Assembly: GCA_902489275.1 (NCBI GenBank)
Contig: CABTZK010000004.1
Location: forward strand, 1-64,000
Reading direction: 5' to 3'
Origin: an uncultured Porphyromonadaceae bacterium
GTDB taxonomy: Bacteria; Bacteroidota; Bacteroidia; Bacteroidales; Muribaculaceae
Length of the DNA: 64,000 bases
The translations under genes and the position numbers were made by a program. Positions 32,638 to 41,338 of the stretch are shown piece after piece (position 1 is the first letter of the stretch; the number at the start of each line of letters is the position of its first letter). The notes below the pieces were generated by a model. That model did no database searches. It was not told the origin of the DNA and worked only from the letters and a program-made list of their open reading frames with translations.

Positions 32638-34977
32638 TTAGAACGGCAATCCCACCGAGAAATGAAACTCGGCATCACGCCCGAAATCAGGATGCGTCAA
32701 GGGCCAGTGCTCTTGATCCCGCGCTGGGTTGTGGGCCTTCATTCCCCAATCTAAGCGAACCAGGAAATAATTGAAGTTCATGCGAATACCCATGCCATAG
32801 GCCAGGGCAAGCTGCTTCCAGAACTCCGATAGCTTGAACACGCCACCTGGCTGGTCCTCGTAGTCGCGTATCGTCCAAATGTTGCCGGCATCCACGAAGA
32901 GCGCTCCCTCCAGGAGCCAGAACAACTTGCTTCGCAACTCCACATTAGCATCAATCCTGATGTCGCCGCACTGGTAAATGAAGCTGTTCACGTTCTTGCC
33001 GGCATTGTATTCCCCGGGACCTAACGTACGCACGCCCCAGCCACGCACGCCATTGGCGCCGCCTGCATAGAAGCGTTTCTCAAACGGGATGACCGAAGAG
33101 TTCCCGTAAGGGACGGCAATGCCGCTCCCCACGTGCCAGGCGATGGCACTGCGCCCGTTGATGTTGTGGGTGAAAGCGTAGTCGGCCTCCATTTTCAAAT
33201 ATTGCGAGTAACGAATGCCAAACACCTCGTAGGCATCGCTGGGATCGCGGCGCTGCCGCGTGAGCTTAGAGATGCCGTAAAACAGATTGCCCGCAGCCTC
33301 GGCCGAGGCTCGCAGCGTGTAGATGTTGCGTTGCTGGCTGTGAGCCAAAGGCGACACATCATGGCGGTTGGTGTGGTAGAAACGATAGCCCGAGTGCATG
33401 ATCAGGTGATTCTCGTAGGAGTACCGCAACAGCGGGTTGGTGATGCTGTCTAAGAAGTTGATTTTGCTGTCGGGCAAGTACACATAGTTCAGGTTGACCA
33501 ACGTGAACGTGTGGCGCGTGCGGTGCTGCCGCTCGCTCCAGATGTATTTCCAGGCGCCACCCGCCATGATGCGCGTGTACTCGGGGCGAGCCTGGTAGTC
33601 AAAGTTTGTCGAGAACTCGGTCGAGGCTTGCACGCGCTGCTTGAAGCTCCTTTTCAAGAAAGGGGCCTTGAATTTGGGATAGGTTACGCCTATTTGCGCC
33701 GAATACTCTGAATAGTTGTCGTTGATCAACCCATTCAGGTTGCCCGAAATGCTTTCATAGCTCATTTTCAACTTGGCGTTGAATAGCTCGCTGCCATGAA
33801 GCAGGTTTCGATTTTGAAAGTCTACACCCACTCCAAACCCGAGGTCGCCCTCGCTGTTAGTGCCCTCGACCGAGAACGAGACCGTCCTGAACTGGTCACG
33901 CGTGAGCAGGATATAGGTGTCGATGAGAATCTTGTCGTCGAGTTCGCCCACGACCTGTGAGGTGATATTGACAAATTTCAGGATATTAAGCCGCGACAGT
34001 GCCTTGTAAGTCTTATCCACATCCGATGCGTTATAGAGTGCCCCAGGCGTGATATAGCAGCACTCTTCGAGCGCGCGGCGGCGTATGTAATGGTCATTCG
34101 GGTCGTTGATAAAGTGGTAGCCCCTGTACTCGCTGTGCTCGCCGCGATAGTTGTTGTCTTGCATCGTCACGGCATCATAGTTGGTCACAAAGGTCACCTT
34201 TCTCACCATAAACTGCCGATGGCTGGTGTAATTGGGCAGGTGTCTCAGCTCGCGGGGCGAAATAATGTTGAGCGTGAGGTCAACGGCACGGCTGTTCAGC
34301 GCGGTGTCGGCCAAAAACGTAATATAGTCCTTGCTGAAAGCATAGTAGCCATTGTTGCGCAGGATGTGGCTGATGAGCTCGCGCTCGGCATCGAGCTTGT
34401 TATGGTCGAACGGCGAGTTTTGCCTGATGGGGAAAAGCGTGGTGTCGGCCAGCACCAGCTCACGCAGGGTGTCGTTAGCGATATTGTAGGAGATGCTCCG
34501 CACGAAGTAGGGTTCGTTCAGACGTATGTCGTAACGCACGTGCGCCAATTTCTTCTTGTCGTTCAGCTCCACATGGCTCGTCACTCGGTTGTCCATGTAG
34601 CCCTTGTTGGTGAGCGCCATCGACAGCTGGCTCACGCTGGCCGCTGTCAAGGTTGAGTCGTAGAGCACAGGCGGCGTTCCCACTCGCTGCACCCATCGGT
34701 TAAACCACTTGGTCGAGTCCTTTCCACTCAAGTTGTACATGGCCAGTTGCAGTTTCAGCCCGCCCAGCACTTCGTGATTCTCGGTTTGGCGCAGATAGTT
34801 CACCAGGTCATAGGTGTTCACGTCGCCATTGCTGTGATCCTTGTCCAAAATGCGCAGGCTCACGTCGTTGAGCAGATAACTGCCTTGTGGCACGTGCTTG
34901 GTAGCCGAGCACGCCGCCAACATAACGGTTAGGGCAACCATTAGCAACAGTCCAGTCGATTTGGGCAAATTCTTCAC
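32638..34977 (-). CDS. tamL: TamL-type lipidated outer-membrane assembly protein (BamA/TamA superfamily)
   Basis: The 779-residue product has a lipoprotein signal with Cys23 after MLAA, then the SATKHVPQGSYLLNDVSL start typical of Bacteroidetes TamL proteins. POTRA-like domains (about 30-400) lead into a C-terminal Omp85 barrel (about 400-779), with the VRGWG motif in GGANGVRGWGVRTLGP and a terminal aromatic strand (FHFSVGLPF). TamL is the lipidated TamA variant that cooperates with TamB in outer-membrane biogenesis. No tamB lies next to it. Its minus-strand promoter has TACATTTG at 35004-34997. Confidence 0.88.
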   Translation of the reverse strand: MKNLPKSTGLLLMVALTVMLAACSATKHVPQGSYLLNDVSLRILDKDHSNGDVNTYDLVNYLRQTENHEVLGGLKLQLAMYNLSGKDSTKWFNRWVQRVGTPPVLYDSTLTAASVSQLSMALTNKGYMDNRVTSHVELNDKKKLAHVRYDIRLNEPYFVRSISYNIANDTLRELVLADTTLFPIRQNSPFDHNKLDAERELISHILRNNGYYAFSKDYITFLADTALNSRAVDLTLNIISPRELRHLPNYTSHRQFMVRKVTFVTNYDAVTMQDNNYRGEHSEYRGYHFINDPNDHYIRRRALEECCYITPGALYNASDVDKTYKALSRLNILKFVNITSQVVGELDDKILIDTYILLTRDQFRTVSFSVEGTNSEGDLGFGVGVDFQNRNLLHGSELFNAKLKMSYESISGNLNGLINDNYSEYSAQIGVTYPKFKAPFLKRSFKQRVQASTEFSTNFDYQARPEYTRIMAGGAWKYIWSERQHRTRHTFTLVNLNYVYLPDSKINFLDSITNPLLRYSYENHLIMHSGYRFYHTNRHDVSPLAHSQQRNIYTLRASAEAAGNLFYGISKLTRQRRDPSDAYEVFGIRYSQYLKMEADYAFTHNINGRSAIAWHVGSGIAVPYGNSSVIPFEKRFYAGGANGVRGWGVRTLGPGEYNAGKNVNSFIYQCGDIRIDANVELRSKLFWLLEGALFVDAGNIWTIRDYEDQPGGVFKLSEFWKQLALAYGMGIRMNFNYFLVRLDWGMKAHNPARDQEHWPLTHPDFGRDAEFHFSVGLPF

Positions 34978-34996
34978 TCGCTTTTCAATTTCGGTG

Positions 34997-35004
34997 CAAA
35001 TGTA
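34997..35004 (-). promoter_or_regulatory. -7 box for tamL
   Basis: On the minus strand TACATTTG matches TAnnTTTG, 19 nt upstream of the ATG at 34977. Confidence 0.5.
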
Positions 35005-35084
35005 ACTCTTTTTTGGCAGATTTGATTGACTTTTGAAAAATATTCACTAAATTAGCAATCTCAATCATCAAAACCATTAAGACA

Positions 35085-35636
35085 ATGAAAACTTCCTACG
35101 TTTTTTTAGCCAAGGGCTTCGAGGAAATTGAAGCCTTAGCTGTTATCGATATTATGCGGCGCGCTGGCATGTCGGTTGAGACCGTATCTATTTCCAATCA
35201 CGACGAAGTGGAGGGTGCCCATGGCATTGAGGTCATCACCGATGAAGTCCTCACCAAGCTTGAACTCAAAGATGCCGACTGGCTCATTCTCCCTGGCGGG
35301 ATGCCTGGAGCCACCAATCTGTTCGAGTGCGGCGCCTTGCGTGACTGCCTGCGCGAGCATCATGCCGAGGGAGGGCACATCGCCGCCATCTGCGCATCGC
35401 CATCGGTGGTGCTGGGCAAAATCAAGTTGCTTGAAGGCCGCCGCGCCACCTGCTATCCTGGCATGGAGGCTGGCATGATTGGCGCGCAAGTTGTTGACGA
35501 CTTGGTGGTCGTCGACGGCAACATCACCACCGGCAAGGGGCCGGCGGCGGCGGCCAAGTTTGCCCTCTCGCTCGTTGCCCAGAGCATGGGGCAAGACGTT
35601 GCCGACCAAATTGCCAAGGACATGCTGTTCGAGTAG
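35085..35636 (+). CDS. DJ-1/YajL/PfpI family protein
   Basis: A 183-residue single-domain protein of the DJ-1 superfamily. The family features are FLAKGFEEIEALAVIDIMRRAG (with the conserved Glu17-equivalent in GFEEIE), LILPGGMPGA, and the reactive Cys103 in AAICASPSVV, followed by ATCYPGMEA and VVVDGNITTGKGPAAAAKFAL. Length and order match DJ-1/YajL, which have been linked to oxidative-stress protection and glyoxal-adduct repair; the activity of this one is uncertain. Cytoplasmic, single gene ended by the hairpin at 35733. Confidence 0.92.
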   Translation: MKTSYVFLAKGFEEIEALAVIDIMRRAGMSVETVSISNHDEVEGAHGIEVITDEVLTKLELKDADWLILPGGMPGATNLFECGALRDCLREHHAEGGHIAAICASPSVVLGKIKLLEGRRATCYPGMEAGMIGAQVVDDLVVVDGNITTGKGPAAAAKFALSLVAQSMGQDVADQIAKDMLFE

Positions 35637-35732
35637 GCTGGCAGGGAACTTGCGCCTGCCATCGTCTTCACAACGGCACCGCCCCAACAGTCAGGCACGC
35701 AAGCCCGTGGTGATAAATGTACTATGAATCGT

Positions 35733-35778
35733 GTAGGAGGTAAACACTCATCGTGGGTGTTTATCTCCCTACTTTTTT
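35733..35778 (+). terminator. Terminator after the DJ-1-like gene
   Basis: GTAGGAGGTAAACAC (35733-35747) pairs with GTGTTTATCTCCCTAC (35757-35772), with one bulge and one wobble, followed by six Ts. Confidence 0.8.
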
Positions 35779-35790
35779 GCGCGCGCGCAA
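35777..35790. repeat. Alternating GC palindrome
   Basis: TTGCGCGCGCGCAA is a 14-bp perfect palindrome with five consecutive GC steps, directly after the terminator T-run. Confidence 0.7.
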
Positions 35791-35908
35791 CTTTTTGCGT
35801 CGCTCTACAAGCGCACATCAGGGGGCTTTGATTTTTGTTGTCGCAAGAAATAGGGATGAAAAAGTGGCTAAATCCCCATATAGGGCGATTGCGGAGAGGT
35901 ATTGAAGC

Positions 35909-35935
35909 GCTGTAATTTTGCCGTGAATTTACAGC
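35909..35935. promoter_or_regulatory. 27-bp dyad covering the operon promoter
   Basis: GCTGTAATTT (35909-35918) and AATTTACAGC (35926-35935) form an inverted repeat with 9 of 10 positions matching. The -7 box TAATTTTG (35913-35920) lies inside it, and the expected start point (about 35927) falls in the right arm. Such placement suits a repressor operator. Confidence 0.55.
35913..35920 (+). promoter_or_regulatory. -7 box for the TonB-DUF4876-DUF6850 operon
   Basis: TAATTTTG matches TAnnTTTG, 25 nt before the ATG at 35946. It has no -33 TTTG and is embedded in the dyad at 35909-35935. Confidence 0.55.
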
Positions 35936-35945
35936 AGACTGCAAA

Positions 35946-38492
35946 ATGAAGAAATCCTTGTTGATACTTTTTATCCTCACCGCACTGGTTTCCAGCGCAC
36001 AAAAGCGAGAACGCGGCAAAACCAGAAAAGACACTTTGAGCCTGAAAGAAGTGGTGGTGACCGCCAAGGAGCAAACAGGGCTCACCAGCACATCGCGCAT
36101 CGACCGCGACGCGATGGCGCACTTGCAGCCTACCAGTTTCACCGACTTGCTGGAACTCCTTCCTGGGCAAATGAGCCAAACACCCTCGATGGGACAAGTC
36201 AACAGCATCCAGCTGCGCGAGACCGGCCCGATGAGCGCCACAGGCGCTAAAATCAACAATCCCGACTACGCCATCACGTCGCTGGGCACGCTCTTTGTGG
36301 TCGATGGCGCGCCCATCAACCAGGACGCCAACCTGCAAAGCATCCCTCATGCCAGCGACGCTCGATGCTCGGTGAATAAAGGGGTTGACATGCGCACCAT
36401 CTCGACCGACAACATCGAGAGCGTGGAGATTGTGCGTGGCATTCCCTCGGCCGAATACGGCAACCTCACCAGCGGCATGGTGAACATCAAGCGCACACGC
36501 CGCGCCACGCCGCTGACGGCACGCTTCAAAGCCGACGAGTACAGTAAACTCGCAAGCGCCAGCAAAGGCATGAGAATCGGAAGGCACATCATGAATGTGG
36601 ATGGCGGATTCCTTGACTCGAAAGTCGACCCGCGCGACAATCTCGAGAACTACAAACGCCTGAATTTCTCGACCCGCATGAACTTCGAGTGGACCTGCAA
36701 GAACCTGCGCACACACTGGGTCACGGGAGTGGACTACACAGGGTCGTTTGACGACGTGAAAACCGACCCCGACATCAGTTCCACCAAAGTCAACGAGTAC
36801 AAGAGCAACTACAACCGCATAGGCTTCACCAGCAACCTTGACCTCAATTTCCACCATCGGCAATGGCTGAATCGCATCGTTTTCAATAGCAGCGCGAGCT
36901 ATGAGGGCAACCGCCTCACGCGCCGCGTGCAAGTGGCACCCCAGCGTGCCAGCGTGGCACCCACCTCGATGGAAGAAGGCGTGCATGATGGGCAATACCT
37001 GCTCGGCGAGTACATTGCCCGCTATGTGAGCGATGGCAAGCCAGTGAACATGTTTCTCAAACTCAAGGGCGAGGGCATGTTCTACACGGGGAAAGTGAAG
37101 AATGACTACAAAGCGGGTGGCGAGTGGAGTTTCAGCAAGAACTACGGCCAGGGGCAGGTCTATGACCTCACCAAGCCTCTCTCGGCCTCATGGACCACCC
37201 GACCGCGCGCCTACAAGGACATCCCTGCCCTGCAAACGCTCTCCTGGTATGCCGAAGACAATCTCTCGGCCATGATAGGGGGCAGCATGATGGACATGCA
37301 GTTAGGCCTCCGCACCATTCAGATGCCAGGACTCAACCGCAAGTATTCCCTGAGAGGCCGCGTCTATTTTGACCCTCGGCTGAATGCCAAGTGGACTTTG
37401 CCTGCTTTCACCCTCATGGGGCACCGGGTGGGCATCTTTGTGGCAGGCGGCTATGGCATCACCACCAAGATGCCCACCTCGGCCTATCTTTTTCCACAAG
37501 TGCACTACAGCGACTTCATCCAGTTGAACTACTACGATGTGAACAAGCCCACTGCATACAGCCGCATCAACTTGCGCACCTACATTGACGACGTGACCAA
37601 CTATCGCCTTAAGCCAGCAGTGAACCACAAGTGGGAATTGCGCCTGGGAGGAGCCATTGGGCGAAACCACTTTTCGATCACCTACTTTAACGAGAAGATG
37701 CGCTCGGGGTTTCGCTACTCGGCGTTTTACCAGCCTTACGCCTATCGCCAATATGACGCAAGCGGCATTGACGCCAACACGCTCACAGGCCCTCCCAGCC
37801 TCGACGGCCTGCCCTTTGAGGACAAGCAAGTGCTTGATGGCTACAGCAAGGCCAGCAACGGCAGCCGGATTGACAAGCAAGGGGTGGAATTCGTGATCAA
37901 CACCACTCGCTTCCAGCCCATAGCGACAGCGCTCACGGTGACGGGAGCCTGGTTCCGAAGCACCTACAGCAACTCTCAAATGCTTTACGACCCCGTGAGC
38001 AACGTGGTTGACAACAAGGCCGTGAGTGACCGCTACATTGGCTACTATGACTGTAACAACGGCCGCGAGAACGAGCAGCTGAACACCAACTTCATGTTCG
38101 ACACGCAAATCACGCGCTGGGGGCTCATTTTCTCCACCTCGCTACAGTGCATGTGGTACACCAGCAGCAAGAAACTGTGGCAAAATGGTGTCCCCGACTA
38201 CTACCTTGACGCCGCCGACGGGCAACTCCACCCCTACACCCAAGAGATGCAAAGCGACCCTGTGCTGCAATTCCTCGTGCGGCATTACAATGAGGCCATT
38301 TACAAGAAGCAAACGACACCGCTTGCCATGTATCTCAACCTCAAAGCCACCAAGCAGGTGGGCAAGCAATTGAGAATTGCTGTGTTTGCCAACCGGCTCA
38401 TGGATCACTTGCCCGATTACAAGAGCAATGGGCTCACCATCAGGAGGATTTCAGAACCCTACTTCGGTATGGAATTAAATTTTAACTTATAA
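35946..38492 (+). CDS. TonB-dependent outer-membrane receptor (DUF4876/DUF6850-linked)
   Basis: An 848-residue receptor with signal peptide (about 1-19), TonB-box-like LKEVVVTAKEQ (about 32-42), plug (about 50-180; LLELLPGQMSQ, TLFVVDGAPINQDA, IESVEIVRGIPSAEYGNLTSGMVNI) and a beta-barrel ending in YFGMELNFNL. It lacks the carboxypeptidase-regulatory N-terminal domain and has no SusD partner. The next genes encode a DUF4876 lipoprotein (13 nt away) and a DUF6850 barrel, a trio I recognise as recurrent in Bacteroidales. The ligand is unknown. Confidence 0.88.
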   Translation: MKKSLLILFILTALVSSAQKRERGKTRKDTLSLKEVVVTAKEQTGLTSTSRIDRDAMAHLQPTSFTDLLELLPGQMSQTPSMGQVNSIQLRETGPMSATGAKINNPDYAITSLGTLFVVDGAPINQDANLQSIPHASDARCSVNKGVDMRTISTDNIESVEIVRGIPSAEYGNLTSGMVNIKRTRRATPLTARFKADEYSKLASASKGMRIGRHIMNVDGGFLDSKVDPRDNLENYKRLNFSTRMNFEWTCKNLRTHWVTGVDYTGSFDDVKTDPDISSTKVNEYKSNYNRIGFTSNLDLNFHHRQWLNRIVFNSSASYEGNRLTRRVQVAPQRASVAPTSMEEGVHDGQYLLGEYIARYVSDGKPVNMFLKLKGEGMFYTGKVKNDYKAGGEWSFSKNYGQGQVYDLTKPLSASWTTRPRAYKDIPALQTLSWYAEDNLSAMIGGSMMDMQLGLRTIQMPGLNRKYSLRGRVYFDPRLNAKWTLPAFTLMGHRVGIFVAGGYGITTKMPTSAYLFPQVHYSDFIQLNYYDVNKPTAYSRINLRTYIDDVTNYRLKPAVNHKWELRLGGAIGRNHFSITYFNEKMRSGFRYSAFYQPYAYRQYDASGIDANTLTGPPSLDGLPFEDKQVLDGYSKASNGSRIDKQGVEFVINTTRFQPIATALTVTGAWFRSTYSNSQMLYDPVSNVVDNKAVSDRYIGYYDCNNGRENEQLNTNFMFDTQITRWGLIFSTSLQCMWYTSSKKLWQNGVPDYYLDAADGQLHPYTQEMQSDPVLQFLVRHYNEAIYKKQTTPLAMYLNLKATKQVGKQLRIAVFANRLMDHLPDYKSNGLTIRRISEPYFGMELNFNL

Positions 38493-38505
38493 ATAATCAC
38501 TCTAT

Positions 38506-39786
38506 ATGAAAAATTTGAACTTTTTTTTAATGATGGCTCTCGTACTGCTCACCGTGGCATGTGACGACAGCATCAACGACAAAAACACCGATTTCGCCCC
38601 TCACATCTCGGTGAAATTGCCCGAAAACCTCACCAGTGCCTCAATCAGCAATGTGAAAGTGGAAGTGAAAAATGTGACCACAAGCCACACGAGCACATAC
38701 AACTCACTTGAGGGCATTCAGCTCAAGGCTGGGCTCTACGACATCACCTACCATGCCGACGCCACCCTGGAGGGCGACACGATCACCCACCATGTCACCG
38801 CTTTCTCGCAAGGGGTAGAAATCACCAGCGCAGGACAGGAAGTGACGATGCAAGCCTTTGAGAGCCTTGAGAATGACGACTTTGTCATTCAAGAGGTGTT
38901 TTTCACCGGCACACTACTGCCCTCTGGCAACATGTACCATGGCGATGACTACGTGGTCATCTACAACAACACCGACCATGTGCTCTATGCCGACGGCATT
39001 AGCCTGCTTGAATCCTATTTCGTCACGACCCGAAAGTATAACTACACGCCCGACATCATGGGCAGCGCCATGACCGTGCAAGCCATCTACACCATCCCCG
39101 GCAGCGGGCACGACCACCCCGTAAAGCCTGGCGAGAGCCTGAGAATCGTGGACACTGGCATCGACCACCGCGTGAGCAACCCCAACTCGTTTGACTTGAG
39201 CGACGCCGATTTTGAGTGGTACGACGAGTCCACCAAACCCACTCACACCGATATTGACAGTCCCACCGTTCCAAATCTCGACAAGTGGTATTGCTACACC
39301 TTGTCGTTCTGGATTTTACACAATCGCGGCTTCCGTGCCTACGCGCTGGCGCGCATCCCCATCGACAAGGAAGATTATCTCAAGAACTACCGCTACACGT
39401 TTAACTATGACATCGTTGTGCCGGCCGGCACCTTCCCCATGACACAAACAGAGTACTACGTACCCAACGAGTGGATTGTGGATGCCGTGAACTGCAGCGT
39501 GCAGTCCGACTACGTGTGGAATGTGACTGCCCCAAGCCTGGACCGCGGGTGGACCAGTTGCGGGACCATGGATGGTGACAAGACACGCTTCTTCCACAGC
39601 GTGCGCCGCAAGATGCTCTATCTCAAGGGAGGACACCCAGTGCTCAAAGACACCAACAACTCCACGCAGGACTTCAATTCCTATTGCATTCCAAGCGAGA
39701 TTGAACGACAGGGCACGGCTACTGACATGAATGGCACCAAGTGCACCACTCTGACGTGGGACGGCGTAACCCCCAAAAACTCATGA
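38506..39786 (+). CDS. DUF4876 family surface lipoprotein
   Basis: A 426-residue lipoprotein with Cys19 after LLTVA. The N-terminal part (about 30-120) is an Ig-like beta domain (ISVKLPENLTSASISNVKVEVKN). The following part has EDDFVIQEVFFTGTLLPSGNMYHGDDYVVIYNNTDHVLYADG, in the style of a lamin-tail or DUF4876 domain. I recognise the family but know of no experimentally assigned function. Its position after a TonB receptor and overlap (ATGA) with the DUF6850 gene indicate that it works with them at the outer membrane, perhaps as the ligand-binding component. Confidence 0.82.
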   Translation: MKNLNFFLMMALVLLTVACDDSINDKNTDFAPHISVKLPENLTSASISNVKVEVKNVTTSHTSTYNSLEGIQLKAGLYDITYHADATLEGDTITHHVTAFSQGVEITSAGQEVTMQAFESLENDDFVIQEVFFTGTLLPSGNMYHGDDYVVIYNNTDHVLYADGISLLESYFVTTRKYNYTPDIMGSAMTVQAIYTIPGSGHDHPVKPGESLRIVDTGIDHRVSNPNSFDLSDADFEWYDESTKPTHTDIDSPTVPNLDKWYCYTLSFWILHNRGFRAYALARIPIDKEDYLKNYRYTFNYDIVVPAGTFPMTQTEYYVPNEWIVDAVNCSVQSDYVWNVTAPSLDRGWTSCGTMDGDKTRFFHSVRRKMLYLKGGHPVLKDTNNSTQDFNSYCIPSEIERQGTATDMNGTKCTTLTWDGVTPKNS

Positions 39787-41309
39787 GCAGGACCACCCTG
39801 GCTGCCGTCATGCTGGCTATCGCGTGGGGTGGCTCGCACGGGAACGCGACGACACCCCAAAACGATGCTTCCGAAATACTCAATCGCATCCAACGCGACG
39901 CTCAGGAAACCGAATGGCTGACCAACGCGGCCTACCACAATCCCGTCATCAATCAATTCAGGAAACCCTACTCCCTCAACACCGTGGGCATCAGTTTCAA
40001 TGCCCGAAGCGAGAATCACGCATTAAACCAGCAACAAGGCGATAGCGAGCGCTTGGGGGCTTTTGACGCGCAAAGCTACATGAAGCATGGGAACTCCACC
40101 TTGTGGGGACACGCCTATTATCACAACGGGAGCGTGAGAAACGTCGTGTGGAATGAAACCAGCGACTACGACATGGTTTATCCCTACCTGCTCGCCGACA
40201 GCGTGGGGGGCAAGAAAACGAGCATCGAGCGCTATAGTTTCATGGGAGGCTACGCTGCCAAAAGTGGGCATTGGGCGTGGGGCGGCAACATGGGCTACAC
40301 CGCCGGCCTGTACTACCGCAATGTGGACCCGCGACCCAAAAACGTCACAGCCCTGCTCGATCTCCAAGCCGGGCTGGGCTATCAAGCAACTCGCCGCTAT
40401 GTGGCGGCAGCCTCGGTCAATTTCAAGAAGTACAAGCAAACGAACGATGTGGCGTTCTACAGCGAGCTGGGCAAGGACAAACTTTTCCACCTCACGGGAT
40501 TCGCCAACGAGTATGACCGATTTGCCGGCGCCGGTTCCGAAGCCTACTACAACGGGCACAGCCTGGGAGCCACACTCAACTGGCACCCCCTTGACTATCG
40601 CGGCCTCTCGATATCGGCCGAGGCGTCGCGCCTCACGCTCAACAAGGTGCTCACAGCCTTCAACAAGCTGCCGCTTGCCCATGTGGGACACAACACGCTC
40701 CTTGTCCAGGCCGCATGGATAGGCAAAGGCTGGGGGCTCAATGCCCATGCAACGGCCTCGCGCAAAGTGGGGACAGAAAATGTGTTTGGAGACCCCACGA
40801 GCGGGATATACCTGCAAATTGGCCGTCACGACCTGTATTTTGAGAATCGGTTTTCTACGGGCATCTCGGGCGTGTGGCAACATGGCATGGGCAACTATTA
40901 CCTTGCCGTGCGCCCTCACGTTGACTACCATCATCTTCACCAGCTCTACCTTGACCCATTGAACTGTCTTCTGCTCAACGATGTGAACTTCGGGGTCACC
41001 CTCAAAGGCGGCCTCAAAGTGTGCCGCACCTTCAACGTGCTGACCATAGGCATGAGTCACACCGCGCCCGTCGAGTGCGCGATGACGCTCCACAAGGCAC
41101 CCGCTGAACTGGCAGGGCTTCAACGCCTCGTCGAGAACGGATATGAGTGGCAATCGAGCCATCGGGAAGTCCTCAAGGTGACCGCGTGCAGCAGCATGGC
41201 TCTCAACACCCGCTACGCTTTGCGCGCCAGCATAGACTGGCAACATGGCCGCTACCGCCACGACACCTATCGCAACACTTTTTTCACCTCATTTGCACTG
41301 GTGTTCTGA
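39783..41309 (+). CDS. DUF6850 family outer-membrane beta-barrel protein
   Basis: The start is the ATG at 39783 (MSRTTLAAVMLAIAWGGSHG), which overlaps the DUF4876 stop in ATGA. An upstream ATG at 39741 would sit inside the previous gene. The 508 residues have a signal peptide then alternating strands ending in TFFTSFALVF, a typical outer-membrane C-terminus. The pattern (SARSENHALNQQQGDS, AQSYMKHGNSTLWGHAYYHNG) fits DUF6850 as I know it. It is the third gene of the TonB-DUF4876-DUF6850 operon and may form a second pore or a scaffold. Confidence 0.8.
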   Translation: MSRTTLAAVMLAIAWGGSHGNATTPQNDASEILNRIQRDAQETEWLTNAAYHNPVINQFRKPYSLNTVGISFNARSENHALNQQQGDSERLGAFDAQSYMKHGNSTLWGHAYYHNGSVRNVVWNETSDYDMVYPYLLADSVGGKKTSIERYSFMGGYAAKSGHWAWGGNMGYTAGLYYRNVDPRPKNVTALLDLQAGLGYQATRRYVAAASVNFKKYKQTNDVAFYSELGKDKLFHLTGFANEYDRFAGAGSEAYYNGHSLGATLNWHPLDYRGLSISAEASRLTLNKVLTAFNKLPLAHVGHNTLLVQAAWIGKGWGLNAHATASRKVGTENVFGDPTSGIYLQIGRHDLYFENRFSTGISGVWQHGMGNYYLAVRPHVDYHHLHQLYLDPLNCLLLNDVNFGVTLKGGLKVCRTFNVLTIGMSHTAPVECAMTLHKAPAELAGLQRLVENGYEWQSSHREVLKVTACSSMALNTRYALRASIDWQHGRYRHDTYRNTFFTSFALVF

Positions 41310-41338
41310 AACAACGAGACTGGTGGCGCAAAAGGCGG

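Larger units (their letters stand above)
35637..35945 (+). other. Intergenic region before the TonB-DUF4876-DUF6850 operon
   Basis: This 309-nt stretch holds a terminator for the DJ-1-like gene (35733-35778), an alternating GC palindrome (35777-35790), and the operon promoter with a 27-bp dyad (35909-35935). I see no coding sequence in it. Confidence 0.7.

Noticed and set aside
35946..38492. SusCD-type polysaccharide utilisation locus at the second TonB gene
   Set aside because: No SusD-like lipoprotein is adjacent; the neighbour is a DUF4876 protein with no TPR helices.
40023..41261. Minus-strand frame of 412 codons opposite the DUF6850 gene
   Set aside because: Antisense shadow without motifs; the plus-strand protein has a signal peptide and barrel pattern.
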